Of a DNA stretch of 64,000 bases, positions 29,060 through 39,891 are shown piece by piece. The stretch's first letter is position 1. Every line of letters begins with the position of its first letter. Made by a program: the position numbers and the translations under genes. Origin of the DNA: Ochotona curzoniae (taxonomy: Eukaryota > Chordata > Mammalia > Lagomorpha > Ochotonidae); assembly GCF_017591425.1 (NCBI RefSeq), contig NW_024467104.1, positions 4,339,001-4,403,000 of the forward strand. Reading direction: 5' to 3'. The notes beneath the pieces were generated by a model. It was not told the origin of the DNA and ran no database searches. It worked only from the letters and a program-made list of their open reading frames with translations.

Positions 29060-29350
29060 ACATTTAAAAAAAAAATCAACTTTGCTGAGATATAATCTCT
29101 ATACAATAAAGTGCTCTCCTTTCAAGTGGGCAGTTGGGCCCCGTGCAACCACCGCAGAGGAGTTCTGCAACGCCTCTGTCCTCGTGCCCCCTCTGTCATG
29201 CCCCACCCACCAGCTTGGTCCCTGGAGCTTAGTGTTGGTACATCCGGAGTTGCTAAGTGTGATCGCACACGAGGCGTTCTTGTTTCTGCCTTGTTCCGTC
29301 AGCGCTGTGCTGAGCATCACTGTGCAATTGTGGGGTCACTGGCTTGTTCT
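29060..29350 (-). repeat. L1M fragment
   Basis: TTTGCTGAGATATAATCTCT, then AGTGCTCTCCTTTCAAGTG and GTGCAACCACCGCAG are a degenerate reverse copy of L1M 3' sequence. Confidence 0.65.
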
Positions 29351-29387
29351 TTTTGGAAGGTGAAAAATATGGAGGTACAAGGGGTAT

Positions 29388-29461
29388 ACATATATATGTG
29401 TATATATATATGATATACAGCACTCGTGTGTGTGTGTGTGTGTGTGTGTGCGTGTGTGTGT
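29388..29461 (+). repeat. (TA)n and (TG)n microsatellites
   Basis: A TATATA run with TGTATATATATA is followed by a TG run of about 36 bp (29425-29461). Confidence 0.9.
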
Positions 29462-29516
29462 ATGAGGAATTCTTCACGAAGCTTCCTGGAAAAATAGAAT
29501 TAAAAAAGAAATGTAC

Positions 29517-29740
29517 AGGCCAGCATTGTGACAAAGTGGGTTAAACAGACAGCTGACACTGTTGGGATGCTGGTTCAAGTCCTGGCTGCACTCCATGTGG
29601 GGAGCCAGATGGAGTTCCTGGCTCTGGGTGTGAGCCGGTCTCCGCCTTGGCTATTGAAGTCATTTGCAAAGTGAATCAGTGGATGAAAGCCGTCCTTCTT
29701 TCTCCATCCCGCTTTCATTTTGCCTTTCAAAATAACTGTA
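29517..29740 (+). repeat. CSINE inserted in an L1M
   Basis: It is a forward copy starting GGCCAGCATTGTGACAAAGT, internally shortened, and ending TGCCTTTCAAAATAACTG. It lies between two minus-strand L1M pieces. Confidence 0.8.
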
Positions 29741-29848
29741 TCTTTAGATGATAATAATAAAGTTTATTTTGGTGCTGGATATGTTTGAGATCGATAGAAA
29801 GCTTTTTCATAATACACACTTTCTATGGACTTTTTGAATATGTGTGTG

Positions 29849-29932
29849 TGAGAGAGAGAGAGAGCGAGAGAGCATGAGGGAGAGAGAGAAGATGAGAGAG
29901 AGATGGTGAGAGAAAGGATGAGAGAGTGGTTT
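29849..29932 (+). repeat. (GA)n-rich tract
   Basis: This is an imperfect GAGA repeat of about 80 bp. Confidence 0.85.
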
Positions 29933-30190
29933 CCGGTTTGGGGCCGTTGTTCCCAGGGATGGCTATTCGGGTGGTTTCCATTTTGGGGTTGTTGTCGGGA
30001 TCATTCCGGTATGAGGCACGTGGGGATGTGATCGCACGCTTCTCAGGCAAATACCACGAGTGGAATTAAGCGTGTTGGGACGAGGTGCAGGTTTCATTGT
30101 GTAGGAAGCTGTCAGACCAGTTTCCAACATGGAGGGACCACGCTGACGTAAACAGGACATTACATTTTGAAATCCTGTGACTGCCATTTT
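29933..30190 (-). repeat. L1M fragment (ORF2 3' region)
   Basis: GGTGGTTTCCATTTTGGGG, TACCACGAGTGGAATTAAGC and AGACCAGTTTCCAACATGGA match L1 ORF2 3' sequence in reverse. It probably continues the piece at 29060-29350. Confidence 0.65.
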
Positions 30191-31299
30191 TCTTCAACTT
30201 CAAGTGCAATAGATATATGACAGAGTGTCCAGAATTAAATCATGATTATTCACAGTTGGGCCATTTGCTTCAAATTTAAAAGTTCGTGAAACAGACTGAA
30301 GAAAAATATGAGGAGTATAGCATTTCAGAAGCATGGCTTATAAAATGTTTTAAATAAATTTAATGGATGTTTGTTAAATTTGGGGGCACCAAAGCTGGAT
30401 CACCTCAAATTTTTAGGCATTTATGATAAGACTGGTACTTGACTTTCTTGCTGTAAAAGCTTCATCTGTTTGCAGTAGAAAACTTTAAAAATACAAAGAA
30501 AAGTATCGCTTAAAGTTCTAATCATCACAACACCATTTTCCCCTGTGTGTTTTGTTAAGTGTGTGTGTTTATTGAGGTTAACTGTAAATTTTTATCTCAT
30601 GGGAACTTTCTAGAGTTATCGCCTTGTAAGGGTACGTCCAAAAGTTTGTGGCAATGGAATTAAAAGATAGATTCATTTTGATGTAAAAAATTCTGAAATC
30701 CATGTGAGCTTTAATTGTGATAGGTGTTTTCCAGAAACTTTTGAAAGTAGCCTGCTACAAAAGCAGTGCTTCCTCGTAGCAAAATGCTTTACTGGCTCAC
30801 AGGTAACAATCATACATCTCGAGGGAGTGTGGAGTGATATTGTAATACAGGTGCGCTGTGCTGACCCAGCTGCAGCATGTGTACTTCCCAACTCCATTAG
30901 ACTTGGAATCTTCATGCTCTCGTGTGCACCCACAGGTCTAGAGTGGACTCTAGCTGCCCACTGGGCTGGGCAGCCCTAGAATTTACCCTTCTACCTGTCC
31001 ATGTTTTGTGGGCCATTGTCCACCTTCTTCCTACACTGCGAAAATTTACAACCAAAATATACATCATTAAAAATTGAAAATAGAAAGAAGGAGGTCATCC
31101 CCAAAATGAACAAGCTCCTGTGTGTCCCTGCGGCACGTTCACACCTCTTCAGTCCGCTTTGTCACACGCGCAGAGCGAGTCCTGAAGCTTCTAGACTCAT
31201 CTACCGTAACACACTAGTTTGATGAGCACAGCTTGCTTTTTTTGTCCAGTAATATGTCTTTAAAAGCAAGGCTCCTAATGTACATATCGTAGTCTATTG
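30191..31299. other. AT-rich intergenic stretch with a MITE half
   Basis: A MITE-like repeat at 30632-30750 is listed separately. The rest is AT-rich and unclassified, with no gene. Confidence 0.4.
30632..30750 (+). repeat. Palindromic MITE-like repeat, truncated copy
   Basis: AAAAGTTTGTGGCAATGGAA and AAAAGATAGATTCATTTTG match the left end of the copies at 33776, 59978 and 62288. It ends CCAGAAACTTTTGAAAG. Confidence 0.6.
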
Positions 31300-31450
31300 C
31301 ATAGTGCTGTCTGTGAGAGACCCTGCCTTGCATTCCTGGGGTCAGGCTCAGCCCCAGCATGGCAGGTATTTGGGGAATGAATCAATGGATGACGGAAAGC
31401 TTTCCGTTAGTCTGTCTGCCTCTGTGTCTCTCACATAAATATTTTTTTTA
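31300..31450 (+). repeat. CSINE 3'-part fragment
   Basis: Only the 3' portion is present: GGGGAATGAATCAATGGATG, then AGTCTGTCTGCCTCTGTGTC with a CACATAAATA tail. Confidence 0.65.
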
Positions 31451-31810
31451 AATATATTTTAAAGGCTGTTTGTCAAATATTGAACACTTCAGTTGAGTCT
31501 GAGACAGAGAATATGTCATGAAAACTATTCTTGTTTGTAAAACTTGACTCTATCTCTGACCCCCCACAGACTTAGGATAAATTCCTAGAACTAGTTTCTT
31601 GACCGGATTATGCATATTTTAAAGTTGTTGCAAATTGTCTCCAAAAGTATTTCAGTTAATTTACTCTTCAATTGGTCAAAATTTAGTTGAACTTTTCCAA
31701 ATCCGTAACTCTGCTTTATGGAGTGAAAGATTATTTCTCATGGTTGCATCAATTTATATGCCTAGAACTGTAAGTTGGTTCTTTTTTTTTCTGTTTTGTT
31801 TTGTTTTTTT
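31451..31810. other. AT-rich stretch, possible L1M relic
   Basis: AAATTCCTAGAACTAGTTTC at about 31579 resembles reverse L1M sequence. The assignment is weak. Confidence 0.3.
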
Positions 31811-32232
31811 CCTTCTTAAGATTTGTTTACTTTGCTTGAAAGTCAGAATTACTGACAGAGGAGAGAAAGAAACAGATCTTGGCCAGGCACGGTAGCCTAG
31901 TGGCTAAAGTCCTCGCCTTGCGTGTACCAGGAGCCCATGGCTGCCCTACTTCCATTCCAGCTCCCTGCTTGTGGCCTGGGAAGGCAGTTGGTGACGGATC
32001 CTGTACCCGTGTCGGAGGCCCAGAAGAAGTTCCTGGCTCTGGATCAAAGTGGGAACTGAATCAGTGGACGGAAAATCTTTGTCTCTCCTCTCTGTAAATC
32101 TCCTTTTCAATAAAGATAAATAAATCCTTTTTTTTTTTTTTAAAAAAAAAGAAGAAGTGGAGCTGCCATCCCTCATATGGGATGCTGGTGCCACAAGCAG
32201 AGGATTAGTTTGCTATGCCATCAGTCTGGCCC
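31811..32232 (-). repeat. Nested SINEs: forward CSINE (31881-32150) inside a reverse CSINE
   Basis: The reverse CSINE start (AAGATTTGTTTACTTTGCTT to ACAGATCTT, 31817-31880) is cut by a forward CSINE beginning GGCCAGGCACGGTAGCC and ending in a T-run then an A-run at 32150. The reverse element resumes at GAAGAAGTGGAGCTGCCAT and runs to TCAGTCTGGCCC at 32232. Its middle (about 150 bp) is missing. Confidence 0.85.
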
Positions 32233-33775
32233 AGATTTTATTTATATATATATACCATTCCTATCTTTTCTTTCAAAAGCTGCTTTAATTTTCTCCGGTT
32301 TTTCTTTCAGGGTCTATCATTTTACTATGAAAGTGTAAATGTATTTGATTTAATTTTAAACATACTTAATTTATTTTGAATCCCTAGCATTTGTGACAGT
32401 GCCTCAACCTTGGCAATCACACAATAAATGTTAAATGAATAGCTAAATATGAGTGGTGCTCACCCACTCTCCTGTGTGTCGCTAATATGTGTTCCTGGTT
32501 CTCTGATAGCTAAAACTCTTGCTCATGGTGCTTCGTGTACTACAGAATCAAAAGTCAATTCATGTTTTCCTTCTGGAGTTTCCTCAATTAACTGTCATTT
32601 AGCAAATCTTTCCTTCATTCTTAAAAGAGACACAGGTCGACCTATACGATTATCGGCTGCCTCCGTTTATAAAATGCTTAATATCTAGCAAGGCAAACTC
32701 CATCTCACTGCTCTTAGTTTTTGAAACTTCCTTACTAATTCTTCACACCTGATCCTTAAGTTGAACTGTAAGATTACTCAGACGTGCCATCACACCACAG
32801 CCAACACACACACGCACATGTGTGCAAGGACACATGCTCACATACACACCAGCGCGCAGGCACCCACAGTCCGGTCTAGGGAGAGCTGCCTCTAACCTGT
32901 GCGTCTCCATCCTTGGTCTTCTCATCTAGTCCATCAGGTGCCCTCATAGCGACCAGCCCACAGGAGACCCACTCCTCCAACCCTGCTGGAGTGAGATGGA
33001 GGGACACAAGAGGTGGTTAACTGGTATCCAGTGATGTCCCCGGCTCTGCACGAGCCTCCTCCAAGCTGCAAGTGCTCAGATGCTGAATTTGTCGTGTTGT
33101 TGAAGTGCAGGCACCAAGGAAGGGAGACCGGGGACAAACAGGCTGGCTCCACGCTTTGGGTTGGAAGCTAAATTGTTGTCTTTTACAGAAGCTGGAAAAT
33201 GAGTGCCGAGGGTTTTAGCAGGGCCCGAGCGTTGACCCGGCAGACTCACATTTTGGAGCCACCAACAAAGCCATGTGGACACACAGAGGCACACAGGCCT
33301 GTGCTTTACCAGTGTGTCAAGAGGAAAAACCAGAACACGGCGTCTAACTTCTAGAAACCCAGTCAGTGAATTCTGGTATGGGCAGCAGACAGAATCTGCA
33401 CACTTTTCAGAAATGCTTCTTTTTATAAATCCCAGCAAAATGTACAGCAGACAAAACTCACATTTGCCCATGTGGGTAGGGTTTGGTTGGGACTTTTTTC
33501 TTTTTTGCTTCTTTCTAGTTTTTAAAAATAGTTTTCCAAGGTGTGCATCATGAACATGCACTTCCTGGGTAATTGTTTGAAATCTGTTTTTAAATGGGCC
33601 ATGCACATTGTTTTCAGATGACTCTAGCTTTTGGTTATAACAAACCCACGTTCCTTGAAAGGAAGAAAAAAAAAAAAGAAAAAAAACTCAACCCAGCATA
33701 ATGCTTAAAGGAGAAAGTAAACATCATCTAAAAACTCCCACCACTTCTAACATTCTCTGTACAACAAGCAACAAG
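32233..33775. other. Intergenic, no gene seen
   Basis: A possible L2/MIR 3' end lies at about 32375-32440 (ATCACACAATAAATGTTAAATG). CA-rich imperfect sequence is at 32800-32865. The rest is unclassified. Confidence 0.4.
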
Positions 33776-33980
33776 GAGCTTCAAAAAGTTTGTAGGAAAA
33801 TGGAATTAAAAGACCAGGTTACTGTGGTACACACACTTCTGAGGTCTCAGCTTAGCTTTTCTATGATGGGCATTTGCTACGAGCTTTTTGATGATAATAT
33901 GCATGCGTTTCAAAACTTATTTGCATCAAAATAGCCTTTACTTTTAATTGAGCTTTCTCACAAACTTTTCCAAGCACCCT
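33776..33980 (+). repeat. Palindromic MITE-like repeat
   Basis: The left end CAAAAAGTTTGTAGGAAAAT, GGAATTAAAAG and the right end TTTAATTGAGC...CAAACTTTTCC are approximate inverted copies. ATTTGCATCAAAATAGCC echoes the TTTTGGTGCAAAA core of the 62288 copy. Confidence 0.65.
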
Positions 33981-34368
33981 AATATATACAGGCACACTGC
34001 TCGACAAATTGTCTCTTTCACTCATCAATATGTCATGGACTTCCTTTCACATCAATACGAGGCCATCTACCCCCTTCCTCTTAATGGTCCTCATTACAAT
34101 ATTTCAGCCATCCATCTTGTGGTGTGCATGTAGCACTATGCATTGAGCCTACGCTTTACTGATGCACACTGAGAGAGAGGGTCCTATTTCACTTACTCAT
34201 TAGTGTGACAGTAAGTGAGCTGCATGGGGAGCTCCTCTCTGCTTGCTAACATCCTAATTCACTCTCCTGGTTGGGGCCTCAGTTTCCCCCTGGGTAAGAT
34301 GAAGATCTAGGGATATTGGATGGTTCCTGAGATGCCTCTGGCTACAGCATTGTCTGATTTCTCTTTGT
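33981..34368. other. Intergenic, nothing recognised
   Basis: No repeat family or exon could be assigned. Confidence 0.4.
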
Positions 34369-34395
34369 TGTTGCTTTCATTTATTTGAAAGGAAA

Positions 34396-34463
<68 letters not shown>

Positions 34464-34660
34464 TTTCAATCCTCTGGCTCACTCCCCAAATGCCTGCAAT
34501 AGCCAGAGCTGGAACTCAATCTCCATCTCCCACCCAGGTGGCAGAGACCCCAGGACTATGCCCCGGGGTACACAGCAGCAGCAAGCTTGAATCAGGACCA
34601 GAGTCAGGCGTCAGCGCCAGGCACTCATGTGGCTCCAGTGTCTGCTGCCTCACACACCCT
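34369..34660 (-). repeat. CSINE with internal (CA)n
   Basis: CATTTATTTGAAAGGAAAGG runs into a CA run at 34399-34462. The body CTGGCTCACTCCCCAAATGC follows. The microsatellite occupies the position of the usual GA-rich segment. Confidence 0.85.
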
Positions 34661-34968
34661 CGTGATTTCTGGTAAGGAGGCTGATTTCTCAACACTGTAA
34701 AGTGCTCAGTGCAATTTTAACAACACAGCCAAGAACAGCACCTCTTGTAAGTTGACACCGTGGAAGCCCTTGGATACCTGGATGCATCTCCCTTTTCAGG
34801 AAGGTGAAGGTGACCAGAGGGTGACGTGTAACCCTGTGACCATACCAGGGTGCAGCTCAGTCTTCTGCCAGGATACCTTCGCTCATACGGCTGAGCCACC
34901 TGCCCTTCTTCCAGGCTCTGAGTAAGCCCATTGTCCTGATCGGCATCTCCTTGACCTGCGTTTGCTTG

Positions 34969-34970
<2 letters not shown>

Positions 34971-35014
<44 letters not shown>
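34971..35014 (+). repeat. (AC)n microsatellite
   Basis: This is a pure AC run of about 44 bp, not inside a SINE. Confidence 0.95.
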
Positions 35015-35016
<2 letters not shown>

Positions 35017-38000
35017 CTTGAGCTTTGTGTAACTAATGAATACACCTTCCCTAGGCAGCCGCTGGTTTTGTGATTACCTGAAGTGTCTATTCAATTCAAC
35101 AGGAACAGAAGGCCTACTTGAGAATTGCAGAAAGTGGCCTTGAGCCCAAGGGACTGGAGCTACGACGTGTGATGAGGCTCACCCAGTCAATGGGGCCTGG
35201 ACATTGTGTTCGTCATTTCAGGGTGACCGCAGCCACTTCAAAACCAAATGGCCTCCTCCTGCCTGGCCTGGCCTGCCCCTTTCTCCCCTGGTTCTTGAAT
35301 GCCTCTCCATCTCTTCTTCTTGCGAGCTTCTGCTTGCTCCAACAGCTGCACTCCCGCCCAACCCTGCTAGTTGAGAAAAGCAGTTTTGAGACTGGAAACA
35401 TCCACACTCCCCCAGGGTTGAAGGCCTTTTGCAGGCACCTGCTTCTTTGCATCTGCTCTTGTCTCTGGAGCATTGGGTATCCAGCCTCGAGCAAACCAGG
35501 CCCACTTTTAGCAGCACCCTTTTCTTGTCAGCAGATATCTTCATCATCTACTCACTGTTGTTGACTCTTCCTATCCCTGCAAATTTGTCAAAAGTGGGCC
35601 GCTGCTTAGCCAAGTGCTTTTGATATTGCGAAGCAAAGCCCAAGAGTGGGGTTCCATTAGGCAAACCGGTACTAAGCGGTTTGAGCAGCTACTGTGTGCC
35701 CAGCTCTGTGCTGAGTACATTTTGTGCTTCCCTTCCCTGCCAAGGGCATACTCATCAGGAACTCAGCTCCCATCAGGGTCTCTGATTCTCAGAAGCAGGT
35801 GTCACATTTACTGGGTTCTAAACAGCTCTCACAAGCCTTCCTGCAGGAGTATTTCCTTACTGGGCTTTGAGACTGACCTCCAGGCATTGAGAGATTTTAT
35901 AAGAAACAGTCCCATAAAACTTGCTATTTATTGCTCATGACGATAATGAGAGAAATGTCTTTTGAGGCAGTGGAGAGTCCTCAGGCTTCTGAGTTTACCT
36001 CTGCTTTGGGCACAAGCAAGCTCACAAAAGGCACTGTGTTCCCGTTACCTGTCAAATGGACAGAACTTTGGTTGGATGCAGCATGCAGATAATCTTCCCA
36101 TCAAATAAATCCACCGTGTTGATTCCTAACACCCAGATTTTTCTGCTTTTTATCTGCTTTCATTTGATGCACTGCTTCCTCACGTCCATGGTGGAATCAA
36201 AGGGGGAGCAGATAAATGTCAGACGTCAGAGCTAGGACAAAGGAACGGCTCCGGGACCCCGTTCCCTTCCTCCCCTTTGGTGACTGGGTCACACGGAAGG
36301 ACAGATCTCAGCAACTCCCCCTGCCGCAACTTCAGAACAAGGCGTGCTGCTGTCTCGCCCCACGTCTTCTCCAGTCACACCATCAAAACGAATCTCTTTT
36401 CCTCCTGGCCCACCAGGCTATAGCGACAAAATCAGCCCATTAAAATGACGCTTGAAGGCTGTCTGTTCTGCGGATCTGGGACTCTACAAAGTAATGGCTT
36501 GCAGGATCGAAGGTGACCGAGAGCACGCTTGAAGTTTCAGAAAGCAAAACAAAAACTGAAGAAGCCATCCCGCCTGCCGAAGGTCCCATGCTGTGGCACA
36601 GGCACAGAGAAGGCACCTGCCTCAGGTGCTCCCCCAACGCAGCCACAGGAGTGACCTCCCAGGAGGTCGCTAAGCTCTGAGGCTTACCCTCAATGCTGCC
36701 TGGCCTGCTTTCCTTCCTCCTGTCCACGACCCTTCCGCCACCCTGAGTCTCGCCTCTCCACAAGAGCAAACCACCCTGGCCCTGGAGGGCGCCACTGCTT
36801 TTTCACCTGTTGAGAGTTCAGCCCAGCCCAGCCCTGTCCCATCCCATCTCCTGGTCACTGCCCTCAGTGGAGGCGAGCGATGCTTGAAACACTGGCCTGG
36901 CTGCCAGTGAGAGCACAGGAAACTGCACGCTGGGTTACTGGCCACTTTCCTTGTTAACTAAGATTCAGCCAAGGCCATCTTTTAAGACCCAGGATTAGTG
37001 AACAATGGTGGGAAATTCTCCATGTTAAGTGGATCAAATTGAACTCCAGCACTCAGCCAGCACTATGGAACAGTGGTTCTAAAGACACATTCACTACATC
37101 AGCCTTGCTGTGTGTGTGCCTATGACCTTGACTTAGTCGCTTTGCAGCCCTTCAGTTTCTCATTAGGTGTGGTGTAGAGGACGGTGGTGCCTCCACCACA
37201 TTTGTAAGCACTGTAGCTGTTTACTTCCCTTCTCAGCATTTTAGTTCCCTTCTTTCTGTGAGTTGTTATGTTGCTAAGGCAAGAAACGTGCTTAGCAGGC
37301 TGTGCACACAAGTGCCAGGGACTCGCAGTGATGTGATCATCTCCCACCTGTGACAGTGCCAGCTCAGGGCCTGGCACACGGCAGGTGCTCAGCACACCTA
37401 GCTGATGGCGCGTGGTGGTGGTTTCTAAGCTTTCGGAGCCCTTCCTATTTTGCACACGCTGTCAAAGCACATTGTGTCAAAGTCTGCTTTCTTCGTAGGC
37501 TGCTCAAGTTTCACTACTGTGGGAAGAGGATGCTTTGCTTTTCTTTCTTTTCTCTTTTGTAATGAAACTACGTATCGTGATGCCAAATCATTCATGTAGC
37601 TTGATTTTGTTTCCCTTTTAAAAATGAATTGGCTGTTTTTTTCCCCCTTTGACTCTTCCAAAATTTAAAATGGCACTATCGAAACAACATCTACTACCAG
37701 TCTCCCAAGCAGACACCCTGGGTCCCTCACAGACCACTGTGCTCTTACATTGGGTCCCCACTCCTACCCCCCGGCGTGACTCAGTTTCCCTCCTTGTAGG
37801 GTCCTGTTGCAGACTGGGCCCAGGAGTTCCCAGGAATGGCTCTGTCAAATCCCAGAATGTCATTTTCCTGGCTGTCTGATCAGGCTTTGCAGTCCTTTCT
37901 TTAGTCATGTCTCTAGTGGCTCATCCATTTGCTACTCGACGGAGAAGACATGCTAACGCACAGATCTTTCTCCTGCAAACCGAGTCCTTCAAGTCAGCAC

Positions 38001-38255
38001 ATTTAAAACAGGAACTGCAATCACACTTCTCCTGGTTTAAATAATGTGCAGCTGAAGGGGCTCAGAGTCTGATACTTACAAACACATCACTTTGGCTGAG
38101 TTGCTCTGAGCAGAATGCAATTAGCTTCCTGTCCTCCCCATTTCTACTGAAAACCAGGGCAAACGCTTCCCCTTGTGAAAGTTAAAATTCTATCGCAAAA
38201 CGTCTCCTTCCAGAAGAGGGCAACTCCATCTTGGAGATGTGAATGACTCTTTTAT
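35015..38255. other. 3.2 kb with few repeats
   Basis: This is one of the least repeat-dense parts of the flank. Only an L2/MIR3-like piece (about 35660-35730, TGAGCAGCTACTGTGTGCCC) and a MIR 3' end (37358-37410, CCTGGCACACGGCAGGTGCT) are seen. Open frames here lack exon context. It could hold regulatory sequence, which I cannot test. Confidence 0.45.
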
Positions 38256-38572
38256 TTAAAAAAAAAAAAAGATTTACTTGTTTATTTGAAGAGTGGAGGA
38301 AGAGAGAGAGAAGGAGAGAGGGAGAGAGAGAGGGAAAGAGAGGGAGAGTATGGGAGAGAGATGGAAAGAGACTTGTTTACTCTCCAAATGTTTGCAACAC
38401 CCAAGGCTGGGCCAGGCAGAAGCCAAGAGCCTGAAGCTTCCTTTGGCTCTCCTACTTTGCTACTTTCTTAGGAACATTCGCAGGGAACCAGATTGCAAAT
38501 TTAGCAGTTGGAACTGGAATCAGCGTCCGTAAGGGATGGGAGTGTCACAGTGGCACGCCACAGTGGCTGCCC
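38256..38572 (-). repeat. CSINE with (GA)n
   Basis: An A-run and GATTTACTTGTTTATTTGAA are followed by a GA-rich tract at about 38291-38372. The body ends near CACGCCACAGTGGCTGCC. Confidence 0.85.
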
Positions 38573-39239
38573 TGGACATGATTCTTACTCATGGAGAAGG
38601 CGGCAGCTTGAGTCTGCATAACCAAGCTTGCCTCTTAATCCTGTCCCCCTTCAGTTCCCCTAAAGTATTTACCTTCCCACAGTCTGCTGCCTCCTCTTCC
38701 TCTAGTCACTTCTCCACAATTCATCCTTTTTGGTTAGGATGGTAGATAAACTCCTGATTCTGACCCACTTCTTGCCTGTGAAATCAGCTTTTCCCCCCAT
38801 GAATCTTCCACCAGTTTGACTCATGGTCTCTAGCCACTGAACCTAATAAGACGGAAGAAAAGTTTTGTTACCTCCTCAACCCAGTCATATGTTGACATCT
38901 TAGAAAATGCCGACACCTAAAGAAAGCTTTTGAATCACCTACAAGCAACTTCTCCATGCCTGAGAAAATGAATGCCTTCATTTGGGGATCCTTTTTCTAG
39001 CCTCCCACTTGCCTTCTGCGTAACATATGGGAAGTCCGCGTCTAGAGGACAGCCTAAAGAACAGAGCTGTACTCCCAGACAGGTAGCTGGAGTGTGTCAT
39101 TTAACCTTTCTTGGCCTTCCTCTTCACCTGGGAAGTGGGGAGAAGGCAACGAGGTGCTTCACTAAGCCACACAAGGGCTGTTGGCAGCACCTAGCTCGTG
39201 GTTGGTGCTTGTAGCATGATTAACGAAGTAGAGACTTGG
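38573..39239. other. Intergenic, weak MIR
   Basis: A MIR-like order is seen at about 39085-39215 (GTGTGTCATTTAACCTTTC, TTCACCTGGGAAGTGGGG). Nothing else is recognised. Confidence 0.45.
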
Positions 39240-39389
39240 GGGCAGGAACTCAGCTTAGCATTTAAGATGCCATGTCCTGTGTTGGAATGCCTGGGTCTGG
39301 TGTTGTTCCAACTCCAGCTCCAGTTTCTTGCAAATGCACCCCTGGTAGGCAGCAGCGATCATTCAAGAGGTTGGATTCTGACCACCTCT
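39240..39389 (+). repeat. CSINE-related fragment
   Basis: AACTCAGCTTAGCATTTAAG, GGAATGCCTGGGTCTGGTG and CTCCAGTTTCTTGCAAATGC match an old tRNA-SINE head and body. It is truncated at the 3' end by the next element. Confidence 0.55.
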
Positions 39390-39721
39390 TTTTTTTTTAA
39401 TTAAGACTTATTTATTTTTATTGGAAAGTCAGACTTTACACAAAGAAGGAGAGACAGAGAAGATTTTCCACCTGTTGGTTCACTCCCCAAGTGGCCACAA
39501 TGGCCAAAACTGAGCTGATCCGAAGCCAGAAGCCAGGAGCTTCTTCCAGGTCTCCCATGTGGGTACAGGCTCCCCAGGCTTTGGTGTGTCCTCTACTGCC
39601 CTCCCAGGCCAAAGCAGGGAGCTGAGTGGGAAATGAAATGGAGACATGAACTGGCACCCACCTGGGATTCCAGCACATGCGAGGCAAGGTTTTTAGCCAC
39701 TAGGCTACTCCATCGGACCCT
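39390..39721 (-). repeat. CSINE (pika type)
   Basis: It contains TTATTTTTATTGGAAAGTCA, GTTGGTTCACTCCCCAAGTG and CTCCTCTACTGCCCTCCCAG-like body, and ends CTACTCCATCGGACCC. It is near full length. Confidence 0.88.
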
Positions 39722-39830
39722 CTTTACCTTTTTAAGAGATGTAGATTGAGCTCCTGATTCCCAGGTCAGCCTAGCCCAGTCACAGCCCTGTTAGGCATTT
39801 TAGGGAATGAGTCAGTAGATTGGATGGGAC

Positions 39831-39840
39831 CGCACGCGCG

Positions 39841-39890
<50 letters not shown>
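39831..39890 (+). repeat. (CG)n-(CA)n alternating purine-pyrimidine tract
   Basis: A run of alternating CG (39835-39849) continues as CA to 39890, about 60 bp in all. It follows a CSINE 3' fragment (about 39745-39825). Confidence 0.95.
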
Positions 39891-39891
<1 letters not shown>

